DNA of 64,000 nt from Janthinobacterium sp. 17J80-10 (GTDB lineage: Bacteria; Pseudomonadota; Gammaproteobacteria; Burkholderiales; Burkholderiaceae_D): assembly GCF_004114795.1 (NCBI RefSeq), contig NZ_CP035311.1:496001-560000 (forward strand), read 5' to 3'. Within the stretch, counting starts at the first letter, position 1, and every line of letters starts with the position of its first letter. Both the position numbers and the translations under genes were made by a program. The notes under the pieces are model-generated. The model was not told where the DNA came from. It saw only the letters and a list, made by a program, of their open reading frames with translations, and made no database searches. Below, one piece after another: positions 1 through 8,834 of the stretch.

Positions 1-200
1 TTATATCGCAGGCGCAGTGCAGCTTCGCAATCGCCGGCTTGTGGGTGCAAGCGTAGATCTTGAGCGGCAGTTGTTCACCATAGCCTTGCAATCGGAATGA
101 CAATGCCGCCGAAGACGGACCAGACCGGAGAGGCGCGGTTAACTCCCTTGGCCACACCGACTATTGACTATCGGGCGGATGGAAATATTAACGGCGTTTT

Positions 201-989
201 TTAGGGCAATGGATACCGCAGAACATGCCAGCTTACACCCAGCCGCACGTCCGTCTTGAGCGCTACCAGCTTGCGTGACAGTTCCAGCTGGCCGCGCTCC
301 TTGCGCAGCCGTTCACCCAGCGGATTCATGAGGATGCCGGCGCCCGCCAGCACCTGCTCGAGGCTGCCGTAATTTTGCAGCAGTTTGGCTGCGGTCTTGG
401 CACCAACCTTGGAGATGCCGGGGACATTGTCGGAAGGTTCGCCCGCCAGCGCCAGCAGTTCCGGCAAGAGCTGCGGCAGTACGCCAAACTTGTGTTCGAC
501 CCATTCGCGGTCGTGCCATTCCTGCTTGAAGTGGTCCCACAGCAGCGCGCCCTGGGCAATCAGGCAATGCAAGTCCTTGTCGGTCGAGGCGATCACGGCT
601 TCGCCGCGGCTTTCCTGTAGCCAGCGCAGCACCGCGGTGCCGATCACATCTTTGGCCGCGACTTCGGGCACCGAGACGATAACCATGCCAATTGCGCGCA
701 ACTGCTCGAAAAAGGCCGGCAGGCGTTCGCGCAACTCCTCCGGCGGCGGCGCATGGTTGGCGCGGTAGCCGGAGTGGAGCGCGTGGCGCCAGGTGTGCGA
801 CGCATGGCCGCCGTGATCGAACGCGCCCAGCACATGCGTCGGCTGGTGGGTCGCCAGCAGGCGGCGGAAGGAAGGCAAGGCGTGGCGCAGCGCTGCCTGG
901 GCCTTGTCTGCCGGTGCCACCTCGTCGTTGGCTTCATAGATGCGCCGGACAATGTGCATGCCATCGATAACGAGTAACTTTGCCATCAT
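201..989 (-). CDS. Xni/ExoIX-like flap endonuclease (5'-3' exonuclease family)
   Basis: A 262-residue protein of the small stand-alone FEN family, related to the N-terminal 5' nuclease of DNA polymerase I. It is expected to act on flapped or branched DNA in the cytoplasm. Visible motifs are VIDG near residue 9, AFD at 57-58, STDKD at 135-139 and a helix-hairpin-helix (DNVPGISKVGAKTA), followed by SLEQVL. The acidic EADD cluster of the family reads AAKD (about 111-114), and the first Asp of the GDxxDN motif is Glu, so the metal site is altered. Length fits E. coli Xni (about 250 residues). Two adjacent ATGs (989 and 986) are possible starts; neither has a clear ribosome site. It is divergent from the channel-like gene, with only 9-33 bp between starts. 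Confidence 0.85.
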   Translation of the reverse strand: MMAKLLVIDGMHIVRRIYEANDEVAPADKAQAALRHALPSFRRLLATHQPTHVLGAFDHGGHASHTWRHALHSGYRANHAPPPEELRERLPAFFEQLRAIGMVIVSVPEVAAKDVIGTAVLRWLQESRGEAVIASTDKDLHCLIAQGALLWDHFKQEWHDREWVEHKFGVLPQLLPELLALAGEPSDNVPGISKVGAKTAAKLLQNYGSLEQVLAGAGILMNPLGERLRKERGQLELSRKLVALKTDVRLGVSWHVLRYPLP

Positions 990-1018
990 TTGTCTGAATG
1001 CTGGATAATTCCCCGATT

Positions 1019-1684
1019 ATGAACTATCTACGCCTCGTTCTTCGCACCCATCGCCATCCCTCGGCAATCCTGCTGGTGGCGCAGCTGCTCGGCATGTTGC
1101 TGTACCCGTTCGTCGAAAATACCGATCTTGGGCGTATCGCCTTCAACCTGTTCGGTGTGGCCATATTGGGCATCACGACGGCCATGGTCAGGCGTACGCC
1201 GGGGCTGGCCTGGATCAGCGCCTGCATTGCCGCCCCGGCGATTGTCATGCTGGTGCTGCAGCTGGCATTCGGCATGGCGCAACTGGTTGCCTGGACCTCA
1301 TTTCTGGAAGCGGTATTCTACTTTTACGCCGCCGGCAGCCTGACTGCCTACATGCTGGAAGATCATCGCGTCACCACCGATGAATTGTTTGCCGCCGGCG
1401 CTACCTTCACCCTGCTGGCCTGGGGATTTACCCACCTGTTCATCCTGGTGCAGGCGCTCGAGCCCGGCTCCTATGCTGCGGCAGTCAATACCGCTGACCC
1501 GCGCACCTGGACCGAGCTGATGTACCTGAGCTTTGCGTTGCTTTCCAGCACCGGCATTGGCGACGTGATTCCCCTGACGACGAAGGCGCGCGCCCTGGCC
1601 AGCCTGGAAATGTTCGTTGGCCTGATGTATCTGGCGCTGGTGGTGTCGCGCTTGGTCGGCATGACCCTTCAGGCGCGCAGGTAG
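1019..1684 (+). CDS. polytopic ion-channel-like membrane protein
   Basis: About 221 residues with roughly six hydrophobic segments. Near the C-terminus, a pore-loop-like stretch SSTGIGDVIPLT sits between a short amphipathic segment and a last transmembrane helix (LEMFVGLMYLALVVSRLVGM). TGIGD resembles the TVGYGD selectivity filter of two-TM potassium channels (Ion_trans_2 family), so a K+ or cation channel of the inner membrane is the likely role. There is no cytoplasmic RCK domain, unlike the channel at 23410. I chose the ATG at 1019 (MNYLRL) over the in-frame ATG at 998 because 998 lies only 9 bp from the divergent nuclease start; neither has a good ribosome site. Function is inferred from the pore motif only. 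Confidence 0.7.
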   Translation: MNYLRLVLRTHRHPSAILLVAQLLGMLLYPFVENTDLGRIAFNLFGVAILGITTAMVRRTPGLAWISACIAAPAIVMLVLQLAFGMAQLVAWTSFLEAVFYFYAAGSLTAYMLEDHRVTTDELFAAGATFTLLAWGFTHLFILVQALEPGSYAAAVNTADPRTWTELMYLSFALLSSTGIGDVIPLTTKARALASLEMFVGLMYLALVVSRLVGMTLQARR

Positions 1685-1751
1685 CACCACTATTGTTGCT
1701 TAAAAGTAGCTATTTTCTTATTTATCGACCAGGTTGTATATTCTTGTACGC

Positions 1752-1814
1752 TATAATTTCCTTGGAAAATCTTATTTAAGACAAGCTGTTGTCGCAAGGG
1801 AAACATGTTGTCTT
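1752..1814 (+). promoter_or_regulatory. possible leader of the glycan operon: -10-like TATAAT and an inverted repeat
   Basis: In the AT-rich 310-bp gap before the dehydratase gene there is a perfect TATAAT at 1752-1757, but no convincing -35 at 16-18 bp. Downstream, AAGACAA (1778-1784) and TTGTCTT (1808-1814) form a 7-bp inverted repeat with a 23-nt loop. This could be the promoter and a structured leader of the forward glycan block. No JUMPstart/ops element is visible. Confidence 0.3.
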
Positions 1815-1994
1815 GAATAGCAATTTTGTATGGTTTTTGCATTATCCCGGTTTTACTAGAATATCCCCTACTGTCATCACTCTCCAACCAAGTTTCCAAA
1901 AAGCAAGTAGCGATTCTCTATGCGGGAGGGCCGGATTTGGCTCGATTATTGGCATTTGGCGTTGAGTTTTTGTATTGAAAAGATTGTATCCATC

Positions 1995-3953
1995 ATGCCT
2001 GCTGTTAAATTCACGCTGACGCACCGTTTCAGCAAAAAGCTCGTAGCGATGCAGCGATGGACAAAGATCGCCATGATGCTGGCGGCGGACCTGATTGCGT
2101 TGCCAGCATGCTTCCTGATCGCCATGTTGTTGAGGCTGGGCGATTTTCAAGCTGCCGGAAGCTACGGCTTGGTCCCCTATGTTGTGATTGGCCTGCTTAC
2201 CGTTGGCGTATTTATCCTGTCTGGCTTGTACCGTGCGGTTATCCGCTTTATCGACCAGACCTTGCTGCGTTCCAGCGGCATTGGATTGGCGCTGGCGGTA
2301 GTGGCCGCCTATGCAGCCTCGTTTTTCTTGCAATCCCCGGCGTTGCCGCGTAATGCGCTGGCCATTTACTGGTTCGTGGCTTTTTCCTACGTCGTGGGGT
2401 CGCGGCTGGCCGTTCGCACGTTTTTGCGGCAGCATCTTGCGCCGCGCCTGACGCACCAGAATGTCATTGCAATCTATGGTGCCGGCAAAACCGGCGCGAA
2501 GCTGGCGCAGGCAATCCGGGTTAGCGACAAATATTGCGCCGTGTGTTTTTTCGATGAAAAAGAATCACTGAACAATCATAATGTCGCCGGCTTAAAAGTA
2601 TTTCACACCACCCGCATGCCGGCATTGGTGAAAGAACTGGGCATTGGCCTGATCGTGATGGCCATTCCGAATGCGCCGGCAGCGCACCGCCGACGGATCA
2701 TGCATGATGCGAATGAAGCGGGTATCAAGGTCAGGACGCTACGTAACGTCATTGATCTTGCCGATGAAACCATCTCCCCTCAGTCGATCCGCGAAATCAA
2801 GCTTGAGGATCTGCTTGGCCGCGAACCGGTCCCGCCGCAAGTTGACCTGTTTGCCAGATGCGTACAAGGCAAGAATGTGCTGGTTACCGGCGCTGGCGGC
2901 TCTATCGGCAGCGAACTGTGCCGTCAGATCATGGCGCAGAAACCAGCAGCGCTATATCTGCTGGATCATTCGGAATATGCTCTGTACACCATTGAGCAGG
3001 AGTTGCGTGCCCATTTTCCTGATGTGGCAATTCACCCTTGCCTGGGGTCGGTTTGCGATGTGACGATTGTCGAGCGTGTTTTGCAAGATGGACGAATCGA
3101 TACGGTCTATCATGCCGCAGCCTACAAGCATGTTCCGTTAGTCGAGGCGAACATGGCCGAAGGCATTCGCAACAACGTGACCGGCGCGCAGGTAATTGCA
3201 ACAGCCGCCGACAAGTTCCACGTGCAGACATGCGTGCTGATTTCCACCGACAAGGCAGTGCGGCCGACCAATATCATGGGCGCCAGCAAACGCATTGCGG
3301 AATTGATATTCCAGGCCGCTGCACAGAAGCCCTGCACCGCAACCACGTTTTGCATGGTCCGGTTCGGAAATGTGCTTGGGTCATCCGGATCTGTAGTGCC
3401 ACTTTTCAGGCGGCAGATCGAGGAAGGCGGTCCGATCACGATTACCCATCCCGAAATCGTGCGCTATTTCATGCTGATACCAGAGGCAGCGCAACTCGTG
3501 ATTCAGGCGGGAGCGATGGCCAGGGGCGGCGAAGTGTTCGTGCTGGACATGGGCGAACCGATCAAGATTGTCGATTTGGCCCGCACCATGATTGACATGG
3601 CCGGGCTGGAGGAGAAAAACGAGGAAAATCCGGATGGCGAGATCGAAATTCGCTATGTCGGTTTACGCCCTGGCGAGAAGTTGTACGAAGAACTCTTGAT
3701 CGGCAATGAGGCCGAGGGCAGCGCCCATCCGCGCATCATGCGCACGACCGAATATTCGATTGCGCCAGAGATGCTTGAGCAGTTGATAGGCGACTTGACG
3801 CTTGCATGTGGATCGGGGCACAGCGAGTCGATAAAAGAGGCAATGCGGGAAATCGTCAGGGAATATGGTCCGCAGTCTGCACCTCAGTCGGATAGGGAGT
3901 TGCATCAGGTTTCCGAAGCAAGCCTCGCAGTTCAAGTCGGTAATTTGAAATGA
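1995..3953 (+). CDS. membrane-bound UDP-sugar 4,6-dehydratase, PglF/WbpM/CapD type
   Basis: About 652 residues. Four N-terminal transmembrane helices (first about 190 residues) are followed by a first Rossmann-like domain (IYGAGKTGAKLAQAI) and then the catalytic SDR domain with GAGGSIGSELCRQI, STDKAVRPTN and MGASKR. In this subfamily a Met replaces the usual catalytic Tyr of YxxxK, as seen here. Family knowledge: these enzymes convert UDP-GlcNAc to the 4-keto-6-deoxy sugar, the first step to UDP-diacetylbacillosamine. The aminotransferase and acetyltransferase for the next two steps are at 11150-13256. Starts at 1920, 1995 and 2049 are all possible and none has a clear ribosome site; 1995 is a compromise, and the first membrane helix begins just after 2049. 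Confidence 0.88.
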   Translation: MPAVKFTLTHRFSKKLVAMQRWTKIAMMLAADLIALPACFLIAMLLRLGDFQAAGSYGLVPYVVIGLLTVGVFILSGLYRAVIRFIDQTLLRSSGIGLALAVVAAYAASFFLQSPALPRNALAIYWFVAFSYVVGSRLAVRTFLRQHLAPRLTHQNVIAIYGAGKTGAKLAQAIRVSDKYCAVCFFDEKESLNNHNVAGLKVFHTTRMPALVKELGIGLIVMAIPNAPAAHRRRIMHDANEAGIKVRTLRNVIDLADETISPQSIREIKLEDLLGREPVPPQVDLFARCVQGKNVLVTGAGGSIGSELCRQIMAQKPAALYLLDHSEYALYTIEQELRAHFPDVAIHPCLGSVCDVTIVERVLQDGRIDTVYHAAAYKHVPLVEANMAEGIRNNVTGAQVIATAADKFHVQTCVLISTDKAVRPTNIMGASKRIAELIFQAAAQKPCTATTFCMVRFGNVLGSSGSVVPLFRRQIEEGGPITITHPEIVRYFMLIPEAAQLVIQAGAMARGGEVFVLDMGEPIKIVDLARTMIDMAGLEEKNEENPDGEIEIRYVGLRPGEKLYEELLIGNEAEGSAHPRIMRTTEYSIAPEMLEQLIGDLTLACGSGHSESIKEAMREIVREYGPQSAPQSDRELHQVSEASLAVQVGNLK

Positions 3954-3996
3954 AAAAATAGATCGGCAGCCTGAAACGCCATTTGAGCTAATAAAT

Positions 3997-5517
3997 ATGT
4001 CCAATCAAAAAATGCTCCGCGCTGGCGTATCGATCGGCCTGGCTCTGGTACTTGGCCGATTGGTTGGATTCATTCGGGAACTGCTGCTGGCAAGGAGTTT
4101 TGGAACGAGTAGCACTGCCGACTGGGCCGTCCTGCTATTTTCGTTTCCTGACCTGGTGGTAAATTTGCTGCTTGGAGGGGCGCTGGCCGCCGTGCTGATT
4201 CCGGAATGGGCCAGGCAGGGCAGCACGGAGCGCCGGCATTTGTATAACGCTGCCCTGGCCATTGTCGGCATTTCATTTGCAGTGCTTGCCGCAGTATTGT
4301 GGATTGGGCAAACGGGCATATTTTCCTACCTTGCCCCGGGGTTGGACAAAACCCTGGCGCCGCAGGGTGCCCAGGCATTCATATTTATCTTGGCGGCAAT
4401 TTTATTGACTGCGCTCGCAGGCGTAACGACGGCGTATTCCAATTTCCTGGGCGCGGTTTTTGTGCCGGCGATGGGAACATTCGTCCTCAATCTGTTTGTC
4501 ATTGCCGGCATACTTCTGGCCGTCCGGGCCAAGTCGCCTTTAATCGTGTTCGGCGCAAGCATCTGTCTTGGTGCGGCAATCCGCTGGGCAATGCAATTGT
4601 GGAATTTGCGGTGCACGCCGCAGCCGATCGCCATTGCGCCAAAAGAAGTCTCCGCACCTGGAGGAATAGCACGGCTGATCCCGAGATATTTCCAGGTATT
4701 GACCTCGGCCAGCCTCCTGTTGCTCGTGCCGGTGATTGCGCGCGCCTATGCCAGCGGTCTCGGTAGCGGGAAAATGGCGCTGATGAACTATGCGCAAAAG
4801 ATGGTAGAACTTCCTGCCGGAATCGTTGTTACGGTGATATCGACCTTGCTGCTCCCCCGTTTATCCAGGCTGATTGCTGAAGCTTCGGAGAGTCGCCAGG
4901 TTGTGGAGACCTTCGACGCTTCGGTAAAGTTTACTATGGAGATCTCATTAGCCGTATTGTTGCCAGTATTGTTCTATGCCGATGCCATTTGTAACGTGCT
5001 GTTCGGCGGCGGGGCATTGCAGGAAAGCGATCTGGCCATGATGGCCAAGCTTCTGGCGATTGGCTTGCTTGCGCTGCCGTTGCAGGGATTGATCGCCGTC
5101 CAGGTTTGCGTCTACAGCGCCATGCGTGATACGATCACGCCGCTCATTGCGAGCGCGATTGCAATCGTACTGTTCTTGTTTGGCATTCGCTATGCAACTG
5201 ATGCCTACGGCCTCGTCGGCATCGGCGTCGCCATCGTTTTCTTCCAGTTGTTCGTATTGAGCGTTCTTACAACGCGGATACGCCGCCAAATCGACGTCAG
5301 TTACATCAAGATCGTTTCCGATACGGCATTTTTGCGAGGCGTAGGTCTTTCCATCGGGGTTTTTCTAATATTGTTTTCACTTAGTGGAATAATTGGAAAG
5401 ACTGATTGGTTCCGGTTGGGTTGGGCAGTGCTTTCAGGCGGGGCAATGCTGCTATGTATCATGCTGTTCAATCCCAAAAATAGGTCGTTGATAAAAGCGC
5501 AATGGCGGCGAGTATGA
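3997..5517 (+). CDS. MurJ/MviN-family lipid-linked glycan flippase
   Basis: A 506-residue polytopic protein with about 14 hydrophobic segments. The N-terminus (GRLVGFIRELLLARSFGTSSTADWAVLLFSFPDLVVNLLLGGAL) matches the MurJ/MviN branch of the MOP exporter superfamily. The chromosomal murJ normally lies next to ribosomal protein S20 or riboflavin genes, so this glycan-locus copy more likely acts as the Wzx-type flippase for the lipid-linked oligosaccharide built by this cluster. That role is inferred from context. It lies 43 bp after the dehydratase gene, and its TGA overlaps the next ATG (ATGA). Confidence 0.85.
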   Translation: MSNQKMLRAGVSIGLALVLGRLVGFIRELLLARSFGTSSTADWAVLLFSFPDLVVNLLLGGALAAVLIPEWARQGSTERRHLYNAALAIVGISFAVLAAVLWIGQTGIFSYLAPGLDKTLAPQGAQAFIFILAAILLTALAGVTTAYSNFLGAVFVPAMGTFVLNLFVIAGILLAVRAKSPLIVFGASICLGAAIRWAMQLWNLRCTPQPIAIAPKEVSAPGGIARLIPRYFQVLTSASLLLLVPVIARAYASGLGSGKMALMNYAQKMVELPAGIVVTVISTLLLPRLSRLIAEASESRQVVETFDASVKFTMEISLAVLLPVLFYADAICNVLFGGGALQESDLAMMAKLLAIGLLALPLQGLIAVQVCVYSAMRDTITPLIASAIAIVLFLFGIRYATDAYGLVGIGVAIVFFQLFVLSVLTTRIRRQIDVSYIKIVSDTAFLRGVGLSIGVFLILFSLSGIIGKTDWFRLGWAVLSGGAMLLCIMLFNPKNRSLIKAQWRRV

Positions 5518-6338
5518 AATTAATGATGATTTTGAACGATCCGGACGTGGCAAAACTGGCCGCTTCCTCGGGTGTGGATCGTATATTTGTTGATCTGGAA
5601 ATAAACGGGAAATTTGCGCGTCAGGGTCACAAGGACACGCTGATCAGCAAGCATTCTTTTGACGATGTCGAACGGGTCCGCAAAGCGGTCCCCGGAGCAT
5701 CGCTGCTTGTCCGCCTGAATCCGTGGTACGAAGGTTCGCGCGCCGAGATCGATCGGGCGATCAGCCTTGGCGTGGATATTCTCATGCTTCCCATGTTCAA
5801 GCGGATCGATGAGGTCGAGGCATTCTGCGATCACGTCGCCGGGCGCGCTCAGGTAATCCCGCTGCTCGAAACGGCAGAGGCCGCAGAGATTGTCGACGCC
5901 GTCGCCGCATTGCCGGGCGTCACCGAAGTCTATATTGGCCTCAATGACTTGCATCTCTCGATGCACAAATCCTTCATGTTCGAGTTGCTGGTTGATGGCA
6001 CTGTTGAACATCTGGCCAAATCCATCCTGGCCCAGGGCAAGCCATTCGGCTTCGGTGGCATCGCCAGAATCGGCGAAGGCTTGCTTCCGGCCGAGAAAAT
6101 ATTGGCAGAACATATACGCCTGGGCTCGTCCAGTGTCATCTTGTCGCGTACCTTCCATCGCCCCTATGATGACAAGCTGGCAGGCGATTCGCCCATGAAT
6201 CTCAAGCTGGAAATCGATAAAGTGCGCTCTGCCGCGCTACGATACGGCACCAGCGATGCAGCGGTCCTCGCGGAAAACCGGAACGAATTAAAACGGATTG
6301 TCGGTGAGATCACGAAAGCCGCAGAACACGCTGGCTGA
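5514..6338 (+). CDS. HpcH/HpaI-type aldolase or citrate-lyase-beta-like TIM-barrel enzyme
   Basis: About 274 residues with the signature of the HpcH/HpaI family: VDRIFVDLE near the N-terminus, LLVRLNP, LGVDILMLPMF, LLETAEA and GLNDLHLS, covering the likely phosphate/pyruvate-binding and metal (Glu/Asp) positions. Family members make or break C-C bonds with pyruvate or oxaloacetate. Inside a glycan operon it may supply or process a carboxylated building block, but the substrate cannot be read from sequence. The ATG at 5514 overlaps the flippase stop as ATGA and is preceded by a purine-rich GGCGGCGAG, so it is preferred over 5502. Confidence 0.75.
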   Translation: MKLMMILNDPDVAKLAASSGVDRIFVDLEINGKFARQGHKDTLISKHSFDDVERVRKAVPGASLLVRLNPWYEGSRAEIDRAISLGVDILMLPMFKRIDEVEAFCDHVAGRAQVIPLLETAEAAEIVDAVAALPGVTEVYIGLNDLHLSMHKSFMFELLVDGTVEHLAKSILAQGKPFGFGGIARIGEGLLPAEKILAEHIRLGSSSVILSRTFHRPYDDKLAGDSPMNLKLEIDKVRSAALRYGTSDAAVLAENRNELKRIVGEITKAAEHAG

Positions 6339-6370
6339 TCGACTATATTTGTGGAATAGAGAAAATAACT

Positions 6371-8167
6371 ATGTGCGGCATATTCGGGTATTTTGACCGT
6401 CGCGGTATTGACCTTCCGCCAGATCGCCTGGAAAGCATGGGGCGAGTGATCAGGCATCGCGGCCCTGACGATCAGGGCATCTACCGCACCAGTGGCATGG
6501 CGATCGGCAACCAGCGACTCTCCATCATCGATATCGGTGGCGGGCATCAACCCTTTGTTTCGGACGACGGGCAAGTCGTGGTAGTGCAGAACGGCGAAAT
6601 CTTCAATCACGTCGAACTGGCGCAAGAGCTCGAAGGAACGCCTTTTTCGTGCAGGACGCGCTCTGACACGGAAGTGCTCCTGCGTCTTTATGAAAAAGAG
6701 GGCATTGGTTTCGTCAGCAAGCTCAACGGCATGTTTGCCATTGCCATCATCGATCACCGCTCGCGCGCCATGTATCTCGTGCGCGACCGAATCGGCGTCA
6801 AGCCGCTTTACATTCATGATGACGGCAACCGGGTCGCGTTCGGTTCGGAGATCAAGTCGATTCTGGAAGCCGGGGTTCCGGCCGCGTTCAATCCGGTTGG
6901 TTACCATCACTATCTGACCTACAACTATGTCCCGGCCCCGCATACCATTTTCGAGAATATCTGGCATGTGAAGCCCGGCCATTTTTTGCGTATTGATGCG
7001 CATGGCTCCAAGGAAACCCGTTGGTGGAATCTCGCCGAAGTCCAGCCGGTAGAGGGACGCAGCGAGAGTGACTGGATCGAGGAATTCAATCATATCCTCG
7101 ACGACGCCGTGCGTATCCGCTTGCGGGCCGACGTGCCGTTCGGCGCGTTTCTTTCGGGCGGCGTGGACTCCAGCACGGTCGTTGGCCTCATGACGCGCCA
7201 TACCAGTCAACCGGTCAAGACTTTCTGCATCGGCTTTGACGATCCGCGTTTCGACGAGTCGATCTATGCCCAGCAGGCCGCCGACCGCTTTGGCACTGCA
7301 CATACGATGCAGCGCGTTGCGCCGAACATGCTCGGACTATGGCCAATGGCAACCTGGCACTGCGACCAGCCGCATGGGGATGTCTCGTTCCTGCCGACCT
7401 ACAAGGTTTCCGAACTCGCTGCGAAACACGTCAAGATGGTGTTGACAGGCGACGGCGCCGACGAAATGTTCGGTGGTTACGACAAGTATGTCGATTTCTT
7501 CAGTCGTCAGGATGTCTCGAAGATGAGCGACGCTGAATTCCAGCGCGCCTACTACCAGAATATCAGCCTGTTCGGCGATACGGCCAAGCAGCGCCTGTAT
7601 GGCCAGCAACTTGCGCGCGAGCTTGCCGGCGTCGATTCCTTCGACGTCATCAAGCCCTTGTTCGCGGAAAGCCGCCACCAGGACCGGATCAACCAGGCGC
7701 TGTACATCGATATGCAACTGCTTCTGTCGGGGAATAACCTCGTCAAGCCTGACCGCATGGGGATGGCGGTGTCGCTCGAGGCGCGCACGCCCTTCCTCGA
7801 CTATCGGATGATGGAGTTCGCCTTCCGCATGCCTGGTCACCTGAAGGTGCGCGATGGCGTTTCGAAATACCTGTACAAAAAAGCCGTCACGCCGTTGATC
7901 GGCGAGGAGCTGGCCTACCGCAAGAAACAGATGTTTACGGTGCCGGTTGGCGAATGGTTCAAGAACGAGCTCGCCGGCTATGTGCGGGAGACTTTGTTGG
8001 CCAAAGATAACGCTGTCATTAATGCGCTGGAGCAAGCACCACTGGCAAGCATGATCGACGAGCATACCCAGGGAACCAAAAACAATACACGCGAATTACG
8101 CGCATTGATCGCCAGCGCCCTGTGGTCGAGCAAATTCATGCCTTGCCAACCGTCTGCCGGCGCCTGA
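6371..8167 (+). CDS. asparagine synthase (glutamine-hydrolysing)-like amidotransferase
   Basis: A 598-residue protein. Class II glutamine amidotransferase domain comes first, with the nucleophile Cys2 (MCGIFGYFDRRG), RHRGPDDQG and QNGEIFNH. The PP-loop synthetase domain has LSGGVDSS and LTGDGADEMFGGY. Both active sites look intact. The fold makes amides from carboxylates with ATP and glutamine. AsnB paralogues in O-antigen loci (for example wbpS-like genes) are thought to amidate sugar acids or attached amino acids, so a dedicated role in glycan modification is more likely than housekeeping asparagine synthesis. It sits 32 bp after the aldolase gene in the same operon. Confidence 0.88.
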   Translation: MCGIFGYFDRRGIDLPPDRLESMGRVIRHRGPDDQGIYRTSGMAIGNQRLSIIDIGGGHQPFVSDDGQVVVVQNGEIFNHVELAQELEGTPFSCRTRSDTEVLLRLYEKEGIGFVSKLNGMFAIAIIDHRSRAMYLVRDRIGVKPLYIHDDGNRVAFGSEIKSILEAGVPAAFNPVGYHHYLTYNYVPAPHTIFENIWHVKPGHFLRIDAHGSKETRWWNLAEVQPVEGRSESDWIEEFNHILDDAVRIRLRADVPFGAFLSGGVDSSTVVGLMTRHTSQPVKTFCIGFDDPRFDESIYAQQAADRFGTAHTMQRVAPNMLGLWPMATWHCDQPHGDVSFLPTYKVSELAAKHVKMVLTGDGADEMFGGYDKYVDFFSRQDVSKMSDAEFQRAYYQNISLFGDTAKQRLYGQQLARELAGVDSFDVIKPLFAESRHQDRINQALYIDMQLLLSGNNLVKPDRMGMAVSLEARTPFLDYRMMEFAFRMPGHLKVRDGVSKYLYKKAVTPLIGEELAYRKKQMFTVPVGEWFKNELAGYVRETLLAKDNAVINALEQAPLASMIDEHTQGTKNNTRELRALIASALWSSKFMPCQPSAGA

Positions 8168-8178
8168 GGAATAAGAGC

Positions 8179-8826
8179 ATGCCGAATAATGGCCAAGTGA
8201 AGCGTTTTGAGTTTTATCGGGGACGCGTTAAAGGCGCACTGGACCGGTTGGCGGGGGCGCTTTTTTTATTGGTGTTTTCGCCATTGATGATCTTGATTGC
8301 GTTGCTGATTTTGCTGTTCAACGGCCGCCCGATCTTTTTCATGCAAACGCGGGTTGGCCGTGGTGGCCATGCCTTCAGCATCTACAAATTCCGCACCATG
8401 ACGGTTGAGAGCGGGCGTAACAGTTCCCGATCCGGTGAGGTGGCTGGCCAAAGCCTGGAGGAAGCCCGGAAACGCTTCAAGACGACCGATCCCAACGACA
8501 GGCGCATTACGGCAGTCGGCAAAATCCTGCGCAAGACGCATCTCGATGAATTGCCGCAGTTTATCAATGTGGTCAATGGCGATATGGCCCTGGTCGGACC
8601 GCGGCCCGATGTGCCTGTGCAGGAAGCGGACTATCGCCCGCGATACTGGCGCGTGCGGTGCATGGTCAAGCCGGGAATCACCGGACTGGCGCAAGTCATT
8701 TCGGCACGTTCTACGCGTCACCGGCTGGCCATGGATATCTGGTATGTCAGGAACCTGACGTTTGCGCTGGATTTGAAAATCCTGTTGCGGACGGTGATGT
8801 CGGTGATTCGGGCCAAGAGTTTTTGA
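8179..8826 (+). CDS. initiating phosphoglycosyl transferase, PglC/WcaJ catalytic-domain type
   Basis: About 215 residues. One N-terminal hydrophobic segment ([23 protein letters not shown], a probable re-entrant helix) is followed by the Bac_transf core: [30 protein letters not shown] and [10 protein letters not shown]. The family transfers a sugar-1-phosphate from a UDP-sugar to undecaprenyl phosphate on the inner-membrane face. The short form without extra membrane helices resembles PglC, which uses UDP-diacetylbacillosamine, and that sugar is predicted to be made here. The ATG at 8179 has a GAGGAATAAG ribosome site and lies 11 bp after the asparagine-synthase gene; the frame extends upstream to 8122 inside that gene, which I reject. 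Confidence 0.88.
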   Translation: MPNNGQVKRFEFYRGRVKGALDRLAGALFLLVFSPLMILIALLILLFNGRPIFFMQTRVGRGGHAFSIYKFRTMTVESGRNSSRSGEVAGQSLEEARKRFKTTDPNDRRITAVGKILRKTHLDELPQFINVVNGDMALVGPRPDVPVQEADYRPRYWRVRCMVKPGITGLAQVISARSTRHRLAMDIWYVRNLTFALDLKILLRTVMSVIRAKSF

Positions 8827-8834
8827 GGCTATTC

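Noticed and set aside
1-200. Open frames on the minus strand at the left edge
   Set aside because: About 160 bases stay open in one frame, but there is no recognisable product and no good start; the stretch runs off the window, so no gene is called.
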